Positions 38,271 through 50,154 are shown, counted from the stretch's first letter. The stretch is 64,000 nucleotides of DNA from Planomicrobium sp. Y74 (GCF_003668635.1 NZ_RCWH01000001.1:248001-312000); one strand, 5' to 3'. Notes: generated by a model from the letters alone, not told the origin. Numbers and translations: made by a program.

Positions 38271-40253
38271 TTACTCCACATTATTGTATTCGATCGTTTC
38301 TTCGGTAATAACTCTTTCATCCCGTACGATTCGGTAAACCGCTCGGTTCCCTTCGGCAATCTGCAACTGTATGCGCCTCTCGGAATCTTCGGTGATTGTA
38401 AATTCTTCTACAGGCTCAGCCATTGTCCGGGTTTCGTCCTGGATATAAATCTGAACGGTCTGCTCAACCGGTTCTTCGCCTTCTTCTGCTGGCGTTTCGG
38501 GCTCATAAGGTATACGGACTGTATGAATATATGTTTTTTGCGGCAATGCCGGCGGTCCTGATGACAGCACCACGTCAATTGCGCCTCCCGCTTCCAACTC
38601 ACTGTCGGCTGCCGGGGTCTGTGACAGCACTGTTCCTGCTGCTACCTCGCTTGATGGCTCATCACCCACAATATTGATGTGAAAACCTGTAGAGCGGGCA
38701 TATTCACTAAGCGCCGCCTCATCGTATCCCGACAAATCAGCAACAGAGCGCATATCTTTTCCTTTACTTACTGTAAATTCAATTTCTGTTTCACTTGGAA
38801 TGATTTCACTTCCGGCTTCCGGACTCTGTTCCAAAATTTCTCCAGCCGGTCTATCCGAAAACTCTTCTGTTGGCGTGACAGACAGAAAATCCCGAGAATC
38901 AAGAAGTTCCAAAGTCTGATCGATATTGCGCCCGACATAATCCGCCATTTCAGCAGATTCTTTGCCCAGGCTCAAATACAATTGAATTTCCGATTCCAGG
39001 CTTCTCATCTTGCCGGCTTCCGGAATGGTCCGGATTACGGCACCTTCTTCGACATCCTCAGAATAACGTTCCCGCTCTTCACCAATGGTGAACCCGTATG
39101 ACTCCAGTTCTTCTATTGCTTCTTCACGTTCCATCCCTGAAACATCCGGTACTGCTGCCTGCTTCGGACCAAAAAGATCCGGAAATGCCAAAGCGACAGA
39201 CAAGCCAGCTATGACAAGAAAGAGCAGTAGGCCGACAATCCACGGCCATTTCTTTTTCTTCTCTTTTTTGGGTGGTGTTTGTTTATTGCTTGCCTTTGTC
39301 CCTTTTGTTTTAGCAGGGCCATTTGTAATCGTTTCTTCCGCGTTTACATACGGCGATGAATCTTTAATTGCCGGCATTGCCCGCGTCGCATCTTCATCAA
39401 CTGGAACAGCAAACTTCGGTTCATTCAAACGTTCCGGCAATAATACGGTAGACAGATCCTCATCCATTTCATCAGCTGACTGATATCGATGCTGCGCATT
39501 TTTCGCCGTAGCTTTTAACACGACATTTTCAAGACTTTGCGGAATGGTGGGTACAATTTCACGCAAAGACGGTGTTTCAGTCTGAAGATGCTTCAGTGCG
39601 ATAGAAACAGCTGATTCCCCTGAAAACGGCAGTCGGCCAGTCAACAATTCATACATTACAATCCCAAGGGAATAGATATCCGATTTTTTCGTAGCGTTGC
39701 CGCCCCGCGCCTGTTCCGGCGATAGATAATGGACAGTGCCCAGCACCGAGTTGGTTTGGGTATAGGACGTTGCACTAAGAGCCATTGCAATACCGAAATC
39801 GGAAATCTTCACATTGCCTTCTTCGTCCATCAAGATGTTTTGCGGTTTTATATCGCGATGGACAATTTGGTTATGATGGGCATGTGCCAAAGCGGACGCC
39901 AATTGTTTCATAATCTTCACTGCGCGTTCAGGCGCAATCGGTGAATGTTCGATTATGTATTCTTTTAGAGTTTTCCCCGGTACATATTCCATTACCAGAT
40001 ACGGGATTGCCCCGTCTTCCCCGACATCAAAAATATTTACGATGTTCGGATGGGCAAGGCTTGTGGTAGACAAAGCTTCCCGCTGGAACCTTCTGCGGAG
40101 CTCTTCTTCATTTGAAAAATCGTAGCGGAGCATTTTGATGGCGATGTCCCTGTCCAAAATCATATCATGGGCCAAATAGACATTCGACATGCCGCCTCCG
40201 CCGATCAATTCCTTTATCTTATAACGGCCATTAATATTTCTGCCGATCAACAT
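38271..40253 (-). CDS. prkC: Eukaryotic-type Ser/Thr protein kinase PrkC with PASTA repeats
   Basis: Membrane kinase that senses peptidoglycan fragments. The 660-residue protein has a kinase domain with GGGGMSNVY, K40, HRDIKPQN (133-140) and DFG (152-154), a basic juxtamembrane segment, one membrane helix (336-357), and three extracellular PASTA repeats (about 365-565; e.g. VPDVSGMEREEAIEELESYG), then a C-terminal domain. In B. subtilis the kinase acts on spores; here, with spoVM missing, a growth/cell-wall role is more likely (inference). Confidence 0.96.
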   Translation of the reverse strand: MLIGRNINGRYKIKELIGGGGMSNVYLAHDMILDRDIAIKMLRYDFSNEEELRRRFQREALSTTSLAHPNIVNIFDVGEDGAIPYLVMEYVPGKTLKEYIIEHSPIAPERAVKIMKQLASALAHAHHNQIVHRDIKPQNILMDEEGNVKISDFGIAMALSATSYTQTNSVLGTVHYLSPEQARGGNATKKSDIYSLGIVMYELLTGRLPFSGESAVSIALKHLQTETPSLREIVPTIPQSLENVVLKATAKNAQHRYQSADEMDEDLSTVLLPERLNEPKFAVPVDEDATRAMPAIKDSSPYVNAEETITNGPAKTKGTKASNKQTPPKKEKKKKWPWIVGLLLFLVIAGLSVALAFPDLFGPKQAAVPDVSGMEREEAIEELESYGFTIGEERERYSEDVEEGAVIRTIPEAGKMRSLESEIQLYLSLGKESAEMADYVGRNIDQTLELLDSRDFLSVTPTEEFSDRPAGEILEQSPEAGSEIIPSETEIEFTVSKGKDMRSVADLSGYDEAALSEYARSTGFHINIVGDEPSSEVAAGTVLSQTPAADSELEAGGAIDVVLSSGPPALPQKTYIHTVRIPYEPETPAEEGEEPVEQTVQIYIQDETRTMAEPVEEFTITEDSERRIQLQIAEGNRAVYRIVRDERVITEETIEYNNVE

Positions 40254-40255
40254 AA

Positions 40256-41008
40256 TTACACCTCCCCAGCTTTCGAGGCAAGAAGAACAAATGATATATT
40301 GTCTTCTCCTCCCTTATCATTGGCGAGATCAACAAGGTCTTTCCCTTTTTGGGACAAGGCTGAATGGGAACCGACAATTTCTGCAATTTCTTCTTTGGAA
40401 ACTTTATTGCTCAGACCGTCAGAACAGATCAACAGATAGGAAGAATCGCTGAGTTCCAGCTCGATCATTTCCCCTTCAATACCTGCTTCTGTGCCAAGCG
40501 CGCGCACAATCCAATTCTTTTTCGGATGGTCTTCTGCTTCTTCTTCACTGATTTCTCCGTTATCCACCAGCACATTGACATAGGAATGGTCCCGAGTAAC
40601 CTGCTCGGCTTTGCCATTGAACGTATAAACACGGCTGTCACCAATATGGCAAATGATGCAGAAACTGTTTTCAATCAATGCAGCAATCAGCGTCGTGCCC
40701 ATTCCCTTGCATTCAGGATGTTCTCCGGCGTAATTGTAAACTTCGCTGTTAATGAAACGTATCTTTTCATCGAGCCACCTTTTCTTGCTTGATGCTGACA
40801 CAAATTCATCGCTGGCCGCATCCATGAACAGTTCACTCAACGCAGCCACCGTCATTTCACTGGCGACGTCGCCGGCATTGTGGCCGCCCATTCCATCTGC
40901 CACCAGAGCAAGCATCAGCCCATCAGGCCTTTTGAGGACCGCCACACGGTCCTCATTCACTTCCCGTCTTTTTCCTGTATCACTTTCCATGACATATTGA
41001 AACAACAA
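40256..41008 (-). CDS. prpC: PP2C-type protein phosphatase PrpC (Stp)
   Basis: Mn-dependent Ser/Thr phosphatase that reverses PrkC action. The 250-residue protein has ESDTGKRREVNEDRV, LVADGMGGHNAGDVAS, HIGDSRVY and LLICSDGLSNK with DKGGEDNISFVL. It begins at a TTG (41008) 6 nt after GAGGTG. Stop and prkC start are 2 bp apart. The rlmN gene found upstream in B. subtilis is missing here (37-bp gap to rsmB). Confidence 0.96.
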   Translation of the reverse strand: MLFQYVMESDTGKRREVNEDRVAVLKRPDGLMLALVADGMGGHNAGDVASEMTVAALSELFMDAASDEFVSASSKKRWLDEKIRFINSEVYNYAGEHPECKGMGTTLIAALIENSFCIICHIGDSRVYTFNGKAEQVTRDHSYVNVLVDNGEISEEEAEDHPKKNWIVRALGTEAGIEGEMIELELSDSSYLLICSDGLSNKVSKEEIAEIVGSHSALSQKGKDLVDLANDKGGEDNISFVLLASKAGEV

Positions 41009-41045
41009 TTTCTACACCTCATCCCAAGTCAATTCGGTTTGCAGA

Positions 41046-42392
41046 TCACTCAACTGCAGCAGTTTTCCGGAAAGCGGCGATGAAAAATCCGTCGCTTCCG
41101 AAATCTTGAGGAAATACCTGCACAAAGCCACTATGTTTAATGCCTAGAGCTTCAGGCAATGAAACCTGAATTTTTTCCATATCCGGATGTCCTTTCAGAA
41201 ATCTTTCCGCAGTGCCGCGGTTTTCCATATTGTCAACTGTGCATGTACTGTAAACCAATATGCCGTCCGGCTTCAGCAATTGCGCCGCTTGATCCAGCAA
41301 TTCAATCTGGATTTCCTGCAACCTGCTGAAATCTTCTTCTTTTTTTGTATATTTAATATCGGGTTTCCGTTTAATGACGCCGAGTCCGCTGCAAGGTGCA
41401 TCCACCAAGACCCGGTCGAATTGCTCTGTGCCGAAACGCTCAACACTTTTTTTACCATCTCCCACTTCCGTTTCTATAACGGTATGGCCCAGACGTTCGG
41501 CGGATTCCTTGATCAATTTCACTTTATGCGGATGGAGGTCCATCGAGTAAAGGCTGCCTTTATTGTTCAGCTTTTCAGCGATATGAGTCGATTTACCGCC
41601 CGGAGCGGCACACATATCCAATACTTTCATACCAGGTTCAAGCTGCAATGCATAAGAAGGAAGCATTGAACTTTCATCTTGAATCGTGATGAAGCCTTTT
41701 TCAAAAGTGGCTGTTCTGGCGGGCTGGCCTCCTGTTACCACAAGACATTCAGGGATGATTTTACTTGGCACCGCTTCAAGCCCTTCAGATTCGAGCATTT
41801 CAATTGCTTCATCCACAGTTGCGCGGACAGTATTCACACGAACTGTCTGTGATGGGATCTTATTGTTTTCCAAAGCCATTTCACGCGTTTTTTCCAATCC
41901 GAACTGTTCGGACCAGCGTTTGATCATCCAAGCTGGATGGCTCGTCTCGATGGAAATTTTCTCGATCGGATCGGCAATCGCATTAAATGACCTTACACCG
42001 GAACGCTGCACTGACCGGAGCACACCGTTCACTAAAGAAGCGACTCCTCCATGCCCGCGGCGTTTGGCGATTTCGACCGCTTCATGGACGACTGCGTGGG
42101 AAGGGATGCGGTCCAGGTAAACAATCTGATACAGCGACATCCGCAATAAAGTTTTGACCCAGGGCTCGACTTTACCTTTTAAATAAGGTTCCAGATAATA
42201 ATCCAACGTCATCTGATGCTGCAATGTGCCATAAGTGATTTCTGTCAGCAAGCCGCGGTTTTTTGCTGATATCCCGTAACTTTCAATTGTTTGATGCAAA
42301 AGTAGGTTGCTGTAGGCTTGTTTGTTTTGGACTGCCCATAGAATAGAAAATGCAGCATCGCGGACATTGCCGTGCAATTTTTTATTTTTCAT
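41046..42392 (-). CDS. rsmB: 16S rRNA (cytosine-967-C5)-methyltransferase
   Basis: S-adenosylmethionine-dependent m5C methylase. The 448-residue protein has an N-terminal NusB-like RNA-binding domain ([19 protein letters not shown]...) and a C-terminal Rossmann methylase with [15 protein letters not shown] and two catalytic cysteines in DAPCSGLG and [10 protein letters not shown]. It overlaps fmt by 4 nt. Confidence 0.96.
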   Translation of the reverse strand: MKNKKLHGNVRDAAFSILWAVQNKQAYSNLLLHQTIESYGISAKNRGLLTEITYGTLQHQMTLDYYLEPYLKGKVEPWVKTLLRMSLYQIVYLDRIPSHAVVHEAVEIAKRRGHGGVASLVNGVLRSVQRSGVRSFNAIADPIEKISIETSHPAWMIKRWSEQFGLEKTREMALENNKIPSQTVRVNTVRATVDEAIEMLESEGLEAVPSKIIPECLVVTGGQPARTATFEKGFITIQDESSMLPSYALQLEPGMKVLDMCAAPGGKSTHIAEKLNNKGSLYSMDLHPHKVKLIKESAERLGHTVIETEVGDGKKSVERFGTEQFDRVLVDAPCSGLGVIKRKPDIKYTKKEEDFSRLQEIQIELLDQAAQLLKPDGILVYSTCTVDNMENRGTAERFLKGHPDMEKIQVSLPEALGIKHSGFVQVFPQDFGSDGFFIAAFRKTAAVE

Positions 42393-43321
42393 TCAAATAA
42401 ATCTCCTGCCTGAATTTTAGGTCCGGTTAAATAGTCTTTAGCCGACATCCGTTTTTTGCCTGCCGGCTGCAATTCCGTAATGGCCAGAACTCCCTTGCCG
42501 GTCTGGACATGGATGGCATCTTCAGTCAGACTGACCACTTCGCCCGGTGTCCCCGTTTTGGAGCCATCGACTATTTCAGACCACCAGAGTTTCATATTGT
42601 CCTGTTTAAAACTTGTATAGGCCACCGGCCACGGGTGAAGCCCGCGAACCTGGTTGTAAATCTCTTCAGCTGACCGGTTCCAGTCAATCCTCTCCTGCTC
42701 ACGTGAGATATTGCGTGCAAATGTGACGAGAGATTCGTCCTGCGGAATGCGCTCGTTCGTTCCATCTATAATAGAAGGCAAAGTCTCTTTCAATAATTCC
42801 GTTCCTGCTGCGCTGAGTTTATCGAACATGCTGCCGGTATGGTCATGCTTTTCAATCGGCACAGCTGTCTGGGAAATGATATCTCCCGCATCCAGCCGAT
42901 CAACCATATACATGATGGTGACGCCCGTTTCTTTCTGTCCATCGATAATCGCCTGATGGATCGGTGCGCCTCCGCGGTATGCAGGCAATAAAGAAGCGTG
43001 GACATTAATCGCACCGAGTTTCGGTGTTTCCAATATTTCAGATGGCAGAATTTGCCCGAACGCCGCGGTTACCACCAAATCTGCTTCCAGATCCAATACG
43101 GTTTGCAATTCTTCCGGATTTTTCAGTTTTTGCGGCTGGTAAACCGGCAGACCAAGGCGCAGCGCCTCTTCTTTAACGGGCGTCGGCGTCAGCACTTTCT
43201 TGCGGCCAACGGGACGATCCGGTTGTGTCACCACCGAAATGACATTGTAGCCTTCTTCAACCAGCATGCGGAGAATCGGAACGGAAAAAGCCGGGGTTCC
43301 CATAAATACGATTTTGGTCAA
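42389..43321 (-). CDS. fmt: Methionyl-tRNA formyltransferase
   Basis: Formylates initiator Met-tRNA. The 310-residue protein starts [19 protein letters not shown] and has [21 protein letters not shown] with the catalytic His, and [16 protein letters not shown]. It starts at a TTG (43321), 7 nt after GGAGG, and overlaps both def and rsmB by 4 nt. def-fmt pairing supports function. Confidence 0.97.
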   Translation of the reverse strand: MTKIVFMGTPAFSVPILRMLVEEGYNVISVVTQPDRPVGRKKVLTPTPVKEEALRLGLPVYQPQKLKNPEELQTVLDLEADLVVTAAFGQILPSEILETPKLGAINVHASLLPAYRGGAPIHQAIIDGQKETGVTIMYMVDRLDAGDIISQTAVPIEKHDHTGSMFDKLSAAGTELLKETLPSIIDGTNERIPQDESLVTFARNISREQERIDWNRSAEEIYNQVRGLHPWPVAYTSFKQDNMKLWWSEIVDGSKTGTPGEVVSLTEDAIHVQTGKGVLAITELQPAGKKRMSAKDYLTGPKIQAGDLFE

Positions 43322-43827
43322 ACCTCTTCCTCCTCTTCTTCCTGCAAACGGATCATTTCATCCAGTTCTTCCTGAGTCACATATTTTGTGATTTTGCTGG
43401 TGAATAAAACGCCATCCAGATGATCCATTTCGTGCAGAATTGCGCGGGCTTCATAGCCTTCCGCTTCAAGTTCATACCACGAACCATCCCGTTCCTGCGC
43501 TTTTATCTTGATATGGTCATAACGTTCCACTTCACCGAATACACCTGGGAAACTCAAGCATCCTTCGATATCCGTATCAGACCCCTCATAAAGTACGAGT
43601 TCAGGGTTGATCATTTCAATCGGATCCTGTCCTTCACGGAAATCGACGATGGCAGCGCGCACCGCAGTCCCTACCTGGGGAGCCGCAATCCCAACGCCAT
43701 CCGCTTCGATCATCGTTTCGTACATATCATCCAATAGAACGGCCAGATTTTTGTCAAAAGTCGTTACAGGAGCACAAGATTTTTCAAGCACATCGCTTGG
43801 GTGTTTTACGATAGGTCGTATAGCCAT
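43318..43827 (-). CDS. def: Peptide deformylase
   Basis: Iron metalloenzyme that removes the N-formyl group from new proteins. The 169-residue protein has the three motifs GIAAPQVG (46-53), EGCLSFP with metal ligand C90, and HEMDH (H132, E133, H136). A type 1-like enzyme with an acidic poly-Glu tail. It lies between priA and fmt. Confidence 0.97.
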   Translation of the reverse strand: MAIRPIVKHPSDVLEKSCAPVTTFDKNLAVLLDDMYETMIEADGVGIAAPQVGTAVRAAIVDFREGQDPIEMINPELVLYEGSDTDIEGCLSFPGVFGEVERYDHIKIKAQERDGSWYELEAEGYEARAILHEMDHLDGVLFTSKITKYVTQEELDEMIRLQEEEEEEV

Positions 43828-43846
43828 TTTCAGTTCCTCTTTTCTT

Positions 43847-46243
43847 TTACATCACCGAAGTCGGATTCATATCGATTGCCAATGTGGCCCCTTTTTTCAG
43901 CCAATCGGAGCGATAGATTTTGATCAATTGCTGCATCACTTCGGTCAGTTTCGGTTCTTTTTTGTATTTTATCAAACATTGATATCTATATCTATTGTTG
44001 ACGCGGGCGATCAGCGAGGCGGAAGGTCCGATGATGATCGTCCCTTCTGACAATTGCTTCCGTAAATATTCAACCGTCTGCCCGGCATATTCCGCCACTG
44101 TCATCAAATCTTCATGGGTAAACTGGATATTCACGACATAATAATAAGGCGGATATCCGCTTGCCCGCCGCATCGCCATCTCCTGATCATAGAACGGTTC
44201 ATATAATTGGTCTTTCGCCAGGGTAATGGCATAATGTTCAGGCGTATAGGACTGCACAAAAACGGTTCCCGGCAATACGTCACGACCGGCACGACCGCTG
44301 ACCTGAGTCAGCAATTGATAGGTTTTTTCGGCTGCACGGAAATCCGGCAGATGCAAAGTCGTATCAGCAGACAGCACACCAACCAATGTAATGTTCGGGA
44401 AATCCAGGCCTTTGGCAATCATTTGTGTGCCCAGCAGAATATCGGCTTTCCCTTCCCCAAAGGAATTGAGGATTTTTTCATGTGCACCTTTATTGCGCGT
44501 CGTATCGACATCCATCCGCAAAACCCTTGCTTCCGGTACGAGCTTCGCCAATTCTTCTTCCACTTTCTGTGTACCTGTTCCAAAGAAACGTATATGCTCA
44601 CTTTCACATTCCGGACAAGTGTGCGGCACCCTTTCATCATATCCGCAATAATGACATTTCATCGTTTCGCTCGACCGGTGATAGGTCAATGAAATATCAC
44701 AGTTCGGGCATTGCATGACCGTACCGCAATCACGGCACAGAACAAACGAAGAATAGCCCCGTTTATTCAGGAATAAAACCGTTTGTTCCTTCTTCGCCAA
44801 TCGATCCCGGATTGCATCCGCCAATTGAATAGAGAACATCGACCGGTTGCCGGTTCTCAGCTCTTCCCGCATATCGACGATGTGAACATCAGGCAAGGGT
44901 TGATTTCTTGCGCGTTTTTCCAGCACAAGCAATTCGTAAACCCCTTTTTGCGCACGTGCATAGGATTCCAGCGAAGGCGTCGCACTTCCCAATATGACCG
45001 GGCAGCTATGATACTCCCCGCGCCAAATTGCCAGATCCCGTGCATGATAGCGAGGAGAGTCATCCTGCTTATAGCTCGATTCATGCTCTTCATCGAGAAT
45101 GATCAATCCCAGATTTTCAAACGGGGCGAAAATCGCCGATCTCGCACCGACTGCCACTTTCACTTCGCCGCGCTGGATTTTGCGCCATTCATCGTATTTT
45201 TCACCGGCAGACAAGCCGCTATGGAGAACAGCGACCATGTCACCGAATCGTTCCTTAAAGCGCAAAGTCATTTGCGGTGTCAATGAAATCTCGGGAACCA
45301 GCATGATCGCTTCTTTCCCTTCCTTCAACACCTTGTCAATGGTCTGCAGGTAAATTTCCGTCTTGCCGCTTCCGGTTATACCGTGTAACAGAAACGTTCT
45401 TGGTGAGTTCAGCGACTTATCGATGGCGTCGAAAGCGTTCTGCTGTGCTTCAGTCAGCACCAAATTATCCTTTTTCTCTATTTCCGTCAGCATTTTCGGA
45501 TCCCGATACGTTTCCACATTCGATAAGTCAGCTGCGCCTTTTTCAGCCAGACTGTAGATCGTCGGCAACGTCACCCCAGCTATTTTTTGAAGTTCGGAAG
45601 ATTCAATGGAAAGCCCAAGATTCTCTTTCATGAAATCCATCAACTTCAGCTGCTGCTTGGCATTGCCGCGGATATCTATGGATTCGAGTTTTTCAACAGA
45701 ATCTGAAATACGGACCATCCGCACTTTTTTAACAGCGGTCTGCTGTTGAATATTGGTGTCTGCAAGGATTGTCCCTTTATCCAATTCTTTTTTGATCAGC
45801 CCGAATACATCTTCAGCTTCTTGACTGCGGATAAAAGGCTTGTTGCCGAAATAAGGGTGAAGACGCGGATCAATCGACTCCAGCCCGCTTGTCAGCACAA
45901 AGCGTTTTTCATATTTTGCCCGCAATGCGGCCGGCACCATTACCTGCAATGCATCGATTTCAAAACAAACCGTCTGTTCCTTCATCCAGGCAGCCATTTC
46001 CAGCAGCTCTGTATTTAGAACCGGTACAACGTCCATCAGTTCATGGATGGGTTTCATGCGCCCAGGATCAAAATCGGACTTCTCTTTAATATTGGTGATG
46101 AACCCAAGCACTTTTCTATTCCCAAAAGGCACTTTCACCCGCATGCCCGGCTCTGCCAATGCTTCCAGTTTTTCAGGAATCAAATAGTCAAATGGCCGGT
46201 CAATCGGATGGGCAGCAACATCAACAATAATTTCAGCGATCAT
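43847..46243 (-). CDS. priA: Primosomal protein N' (replication restart helicase)
   Basis: 3'-5' helicase that reloads the replisome at stalled forks. The 798-residue protein has an N-terminal fork-binding domain (MIAEIIVDVAAHPIDRPFDY), Walker A HGITGSGKTEIYL, LDEEHESSYK, and zinc-binding cysteines in CRDCGTVMQCPNCD...CHYCGYDE...CPECE. The ATG at 46243 follows AAAGGGA and overlaps the coaBC stop by 11 nt; a TTG 7 codons upstream is in frame but poorly placed. Confidence 0.97.
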   Translation of the reverse strand: MIAEIIVDVAAHPIDRPFDYLIPEKLEALAEPGMRVKVPFGNRKVLGFITNIKEKSDFDPGRMKPIHELMDVVPVLNTELLEMAAWMKEQTVCFEIDALQVMVPAALRAKYEKRFVLTSGLESIDPRLHPYFGNKPFIRSQEAEDVFGLIKKELDKGTILADTNIQQQTAVKKVRMVRISDSVEKLESIDIRGNAKQQLKLMDFMKENLGLSIESSELQKIAGVTLPTIYSLAEKGAADLSNVETYRDPKMLTEIEKKDNLVLTEAQQNAFDAIDKSLNSPRTFLLHGITGSGKTEIYLQTIDKVLKEGKEAIMLVPEISLTPQMTLRFKERFGDMVAVLHSGLSAGEKYDEWRKIQRGEVKVAVGARSAIFAPFENLGLIILDEEHESSYKQDDSPRYHARDLAIWRGEYHSCPVILGSATPSLESYARAQKGVYELLVLEKRARNQPLPDVHIVDMREELRTGNRSMFSIQLADAIRDRLAKKEQTVLFLNKRGYSSFVLCRDCGTVMQCPNCDISLTYHRSSETMKCHYCGYDERVPHTCPECESEHIRFFGTGTQKVEEELAKLVPEARVLRMDVDTTRNKGAHEKILNSFGEGKADILLGTQMIAKGLDFPNITLVGVLSADTTLHLPDFRAAEKTYQLLTQVSGRAGRDVLPGTVFVQSYTPEHYAITLAKDQLYEPFYDQEMAMRRASGYPPYYYVVNIQFTHEDLMTVAEYAGQTVEYLRKQLSEGTIIIGPSASLIARVNNRYRYQCLIKYKKEPKLTEVMQQLIKIYRSDWLKKGATLAIDMNPTSVM

Positions 46244-47438
46244 TTTGCATTTCCCTTTCAACAATCAGCTTAAGCAATTGGCGTGCCAATTGCTGTTTCG
46301 GAAGAAGTTCGAACGTTTTTTCGAAATTCTCTTTTCCATAAATCGTCACTTTATTGGTATCAGACTCAAATCCTGCCAGTGACTCGGTCACATCGTTGGC
46401 AATGATATAATCGGCATTTTTCCGTTCAAGCTTATCTTTAGCATAATGGCTTACGTCATTCGTTTCAGCCGCAAAGCCGATCAATACCTGCTTGTCTTTT
46501 TCAGTCCCCAGATAATGGAGAATGTCTGCTGTGCGCTCGAGTTCCAGCGAAGCGTCGCCGTCCTGCTTCTTCATCTTTTGCCCGTGCAGGGTTTTCGGCC
46601 GGTAATCGGCGACTGCAGCTGTTTTTATGACAAAATCCGAATCGGCATATTCCACTTTTACCGCCTGCAGCATGTCTTCGGCGCTTTCAACGGAAATGCG
46701 TTTTACGCCTGACGGTGCCGGCAATGACACAGGACCGCTGATCAGGATGGTTTCTGCTCCAAGTTCAGCTGCTGCCTGCGCCATGGCATATCCCATTTTG
46801 CCACTCGAAAAGTTCGTCAGAAAGCGGACCGGATCGATGCGTTCCCTTGTTGGTCCTGCTGTCACCACAACTTTCTTGCCTTTCAAAAGCATTTCACGGC
46901 TGAAAAAACCATTTACCAATTCCGTAATCTTTTCAGGTTCTTCGAGACGCCCTTTGCCTACATAACCGCAGGCCAGGAAACCTTCCGACGGTTCGATAAA
47001 GCGGATGCCATCGTCATGCAGCTGCTGGATATTCCGCTTAACTGCCGGATGGTCATACATATGGACATTCATCGCCGGTGCAATCCAAATCGGGGCAGTT
47101 GCCGCCAGTAGCGTGGTTGTCACCATATCATCCCCAATGCCGTTCGCCAGCTTTCCGATGACATTGGCAGTCGCCGGAGCCACAATAACGAGGTCCGCCC
47201 AATCCGCCAGATCGATATGGGCAATGACAGAAGAATCCTTTTCATCGAACGTATCATAAAAGACATCATTCCTGGACATGACCTGGAACGTCAGCGGCTG
47301 AACAAATTGGCGCGCCGACTCCGTCATGATGACTTTCACATCCGCTCCTGCCTGAGATAGCTTACTGACAAGTGCAACCGCTTTATAAACAGCGATCCCG
47401 CCGCTCACGCACAATAAAATCCTACGATTTGCCAACAA
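46233..47438 (-). CDS. coaBC: Bifunctional phosphopantothenoylcysteine decarboxylase/synthase
   Basis: Two successive steps of coenzyme A synthesis. The 401-residue protein has an N-terminal flavin-dependent CoaC domain (LLCVSGGIAVYKA, APAMNVHMYDHP, GFLACGYVGKGRL) and a C-terminal CoaB domain (VVVTAGPTRERIDPVRFLTNFSSGKMG). It begins at one of two adjacent TTG codons (47438 or 47435) behind GAAAGGG; an upstream TTG lies in the rpoZ terminator. Same position as in B. subtilis, after rpoZ. Confidence 0.96.
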   Translation of the reverse strand: MLANRRILLCVSGGIAVYKAVALVSKLSQAGADVKVIMTESARQFVQPLTFQVMSRNDVFYDTFDEKDSSVIAHIDLADWADLVIVAPATANVIGKLANGIGDDMVTTTLLAATAPIWIAPAMNVHMYDHPAVKRNIQQLHDDGIRFIEPSEGFLACGYVGKGRLEEPEKITELVNGFFSREMLLKGKKVVVTAGPTRERIDPVRFLTNFSSGKMGYAMAQAAAELGAETILISGPVSLPAPSGVKRISVESAEDMLQAVKVEYADSDFVIKTAAVADYRPKTLHGQKMKKQDGDASLELERTADILHYLGTEKDKQVLIGFAAETNDVSHYAKDKLERKNADYIIANDVTESLAGFESDTNKVTIYGKENFEKTFELLPKQQLARQLLKLIVEREMQNDR

Positions 47439-47450
47439 CGCAAACACCCT

Positions 47451-47493
47451 TTCTAAACAACAAACTCCCAAAGAACAAATTTGCTCTGGGAGT
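47451..47493 (-). terminator. Intrinsic terminator between rpoZ and coaBC
   Basis: ACTCCCA/TGGGAGT arms (47464-47470 and 47487-47493) with a partly paired interior, followed on the minus strand by TTTGTTGTTT. It probably terminates only part of the transcripts. Confidence 0.65.
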
Positions 47494-47512
47494 CGTAGGT
47501 TGTGATTAATGG

Positions 47513-48438
<926 letters not shown>

Positions 48439-48489
48439 ACACACCAAAAATGATAAGATGGAACAAAACGATTTGAAAGAGGGATTTTC

Positions 48490-50154
48490 ATGGCATTTGA
48501 TGGATTATTTACAAAAGCGATGACCAGTGAACTGCAACAGCTGGTCAGCGGAAGAATTTCAAAAGTTCATCAGCCGAACAAGCTTGAACTGCTGCTCCAC
48601 ATCCGCTCACAAGGAAGCAACCATAAATTATTGATTTCGATTCACCCTTCGTATTCCCGGATCCATTTAAGTAAACAAGCGAACACGAACCCTTCTGAAC
48701 CCCCGATGTTCTGCATGCTTCTCCGCAAGCATATCGAAGGCGGCGTCATCACAGAAATTTCCCAGCATGGAACGGACCGGCTCATCATTTTGAAAATCAA
48801 GGCAAAAAATGAAATCGGCGACGACATCGAACGGGAACTTCATGTTGAGATGATGGGCAGGCATTCGAATGTCATCCTAGTCGACTCGGAACGAATGATG
48901 ATTCTCGACAGCCTCAAGCATCTGCCGCCGAGCGTCAACTCATTCCGTACAATTTTGCCGGGACAGCCTTATATCTTTCCGCCATCCCAGGACAAAGAGG
49001 ATCCATTCACCAATTCGGATGCACTCATCAATCTGGATGAAAAGGAACTGGTCCAGCAGTATGCCGGATTTTCTCCGCTGACTGCGCGTGAACTGCATCA
49101 CCGATTGACAACTGCAGGCGACAAGGAATCGGCCGCTAAAAAGTTTCTTGAAGATTTCAGCCAAGAAGATCCTGTCGGCTATTATGTCGAGCAGGACAGC
49201 AAAAGCTTCTTCTCAGCGACTCCTCTGGAACATTTGGAAGCCCAGGGTCTCAGCTTTCCAAACCTCGGTGAATTACTTGACCGTATGTATTATGCCAAAG
49301 CCGAGCGCGACCGCGTCAAACAGCAGGCAGGAGATCTGGAGCGCTGGCTGCAAAATGAAATTTCAAAATTGAAACTGAAATTAAAGAAATTGAAAAAAGA
49401 GCAGGACCAGGCGGAAAAACGTGACCTTCTACAATTAAACGGCGAACTGATCATGGCCAATCTCCACCGCATCCAAAAAGGCATGAAGGAAATCGAAGTG
49501 GACAATTATTATAATGAAGAAAAAGTTTTGATTCCTCTCGATCCGCGGAAGACGCCTATTGAAAACTCTCAGAAGTTTTATTCGCGTTATCAGAAAGCCA
49601 AAACCGCTTTGGTCAAGACCCAGGAACAAATCGAAAAAACCGAAGACGATATCGCTTATTTCGAAACTTTGATGTCACAGGTGCAACAAGCCGGCATTTC
49701 CGATATTGAAGAAATCCGTGAAGAGCTGGCCGAACAGGGGTATATGAAGGCGCAGAAGTCGAAGAAGAAGAAAAAGCCGACTAAACCGTCTGTCGAGCCT
49801 TATGTTTCAAGTACCGGCATTCCGATCTCAGTAGGCAAAAACAATAAGCAGAACGATTACGTCACGTTCAAAGTGGCTTCCAAATCTGATACTTGGCTCC
49901 ACACGAAGGATATTCCAGGTTCACACGTCATCATCCACGATGCGGCGCCGGACGAAGAAACGATTCTTGAAGCTGCAACGATTGCTGCCTATTTCAGCAA
50001 GGCACGAGAGTCATCATCGGTACCCGTGGACTACACAGAAGTTCGGCAAGTGAAAAAGCCGAGCGGCGCAAAACCAGGATTCGTCATCTACTTCGAACAA
50101 AAAACAGTTTTCGTCACACCGGATGAAGAACTTGTCATCAAACTGAAAAAATGA
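48490..50154 (+). CDS. rqcH: Ribosome-associated quality control factor RqcH (NEMF/Rqc2 family)
   Basis: Binds obstructed 50S subunits and recruits Ala-tRNA to add C-terminal Ala tails to stalled chains. The 554-residue protein has NFACT-N (MAFDGLFTKAMTSELQQLVSGRISKVHQP), paired helix-hairpin-helix region, a long coiled coil (about 280-430, KLKLKLKKLKKEQDQAEKRD) and NFACT-R (NDYVTFKVASKSDTWLHTKDIPGSHV) near the C-terminus. Formerly annotated as fibronectin-binding protein (yloA/fbpA). Divergent from gmk as in B. subtilis; own terminator follows. Confidence 0.95.
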   Translation: MAFDGLFTKAMTSELQQLVSGRISKVHQPNKLELLLHIRSQGSNHKLLISIHPSYSRIHLSKQANTNPSEPPMFCMLLRKHIEGGVITEISQHGTDRLIILKIKAKNEIGDDIERELHVEMMGRHSNVILVDSERMMILDSLKHLPPSVNSFRTILPGQPYIFPPSQDKEDPFTNSDALINLDEKELVQQYAGFSPLTARELHHRLTTAGDKESAAKKFLEDFSQEDPVGYYVEQDSKSFFSATPLEHLEAQGLSFPNLGELLDRMYYAKAERDRVKQQAGDLERWLQNEISKLKLKLKKLKKEQDQAEKRDLLQLNGELIMANLHRIQKGMKEIEVDNYYNEEKVLIPLDPRKTPIENSQKFYSRYQKAKTALVKTQEQIEKTEDDIAYFETLMSQVQQAGISDIEEIREELAEQGYMKAQKSKKKKKPTKPSVEPYVSSTGIPISVGKNNKQNDYVTFKVASKSDTWLHTKDIPGSHVIIHDAAPDEETILEAATIAAYFSKARESSSVPVDYTEVRQVKKPSGAKPGFVIYFEQKTVFVTPDEELVIKLKK

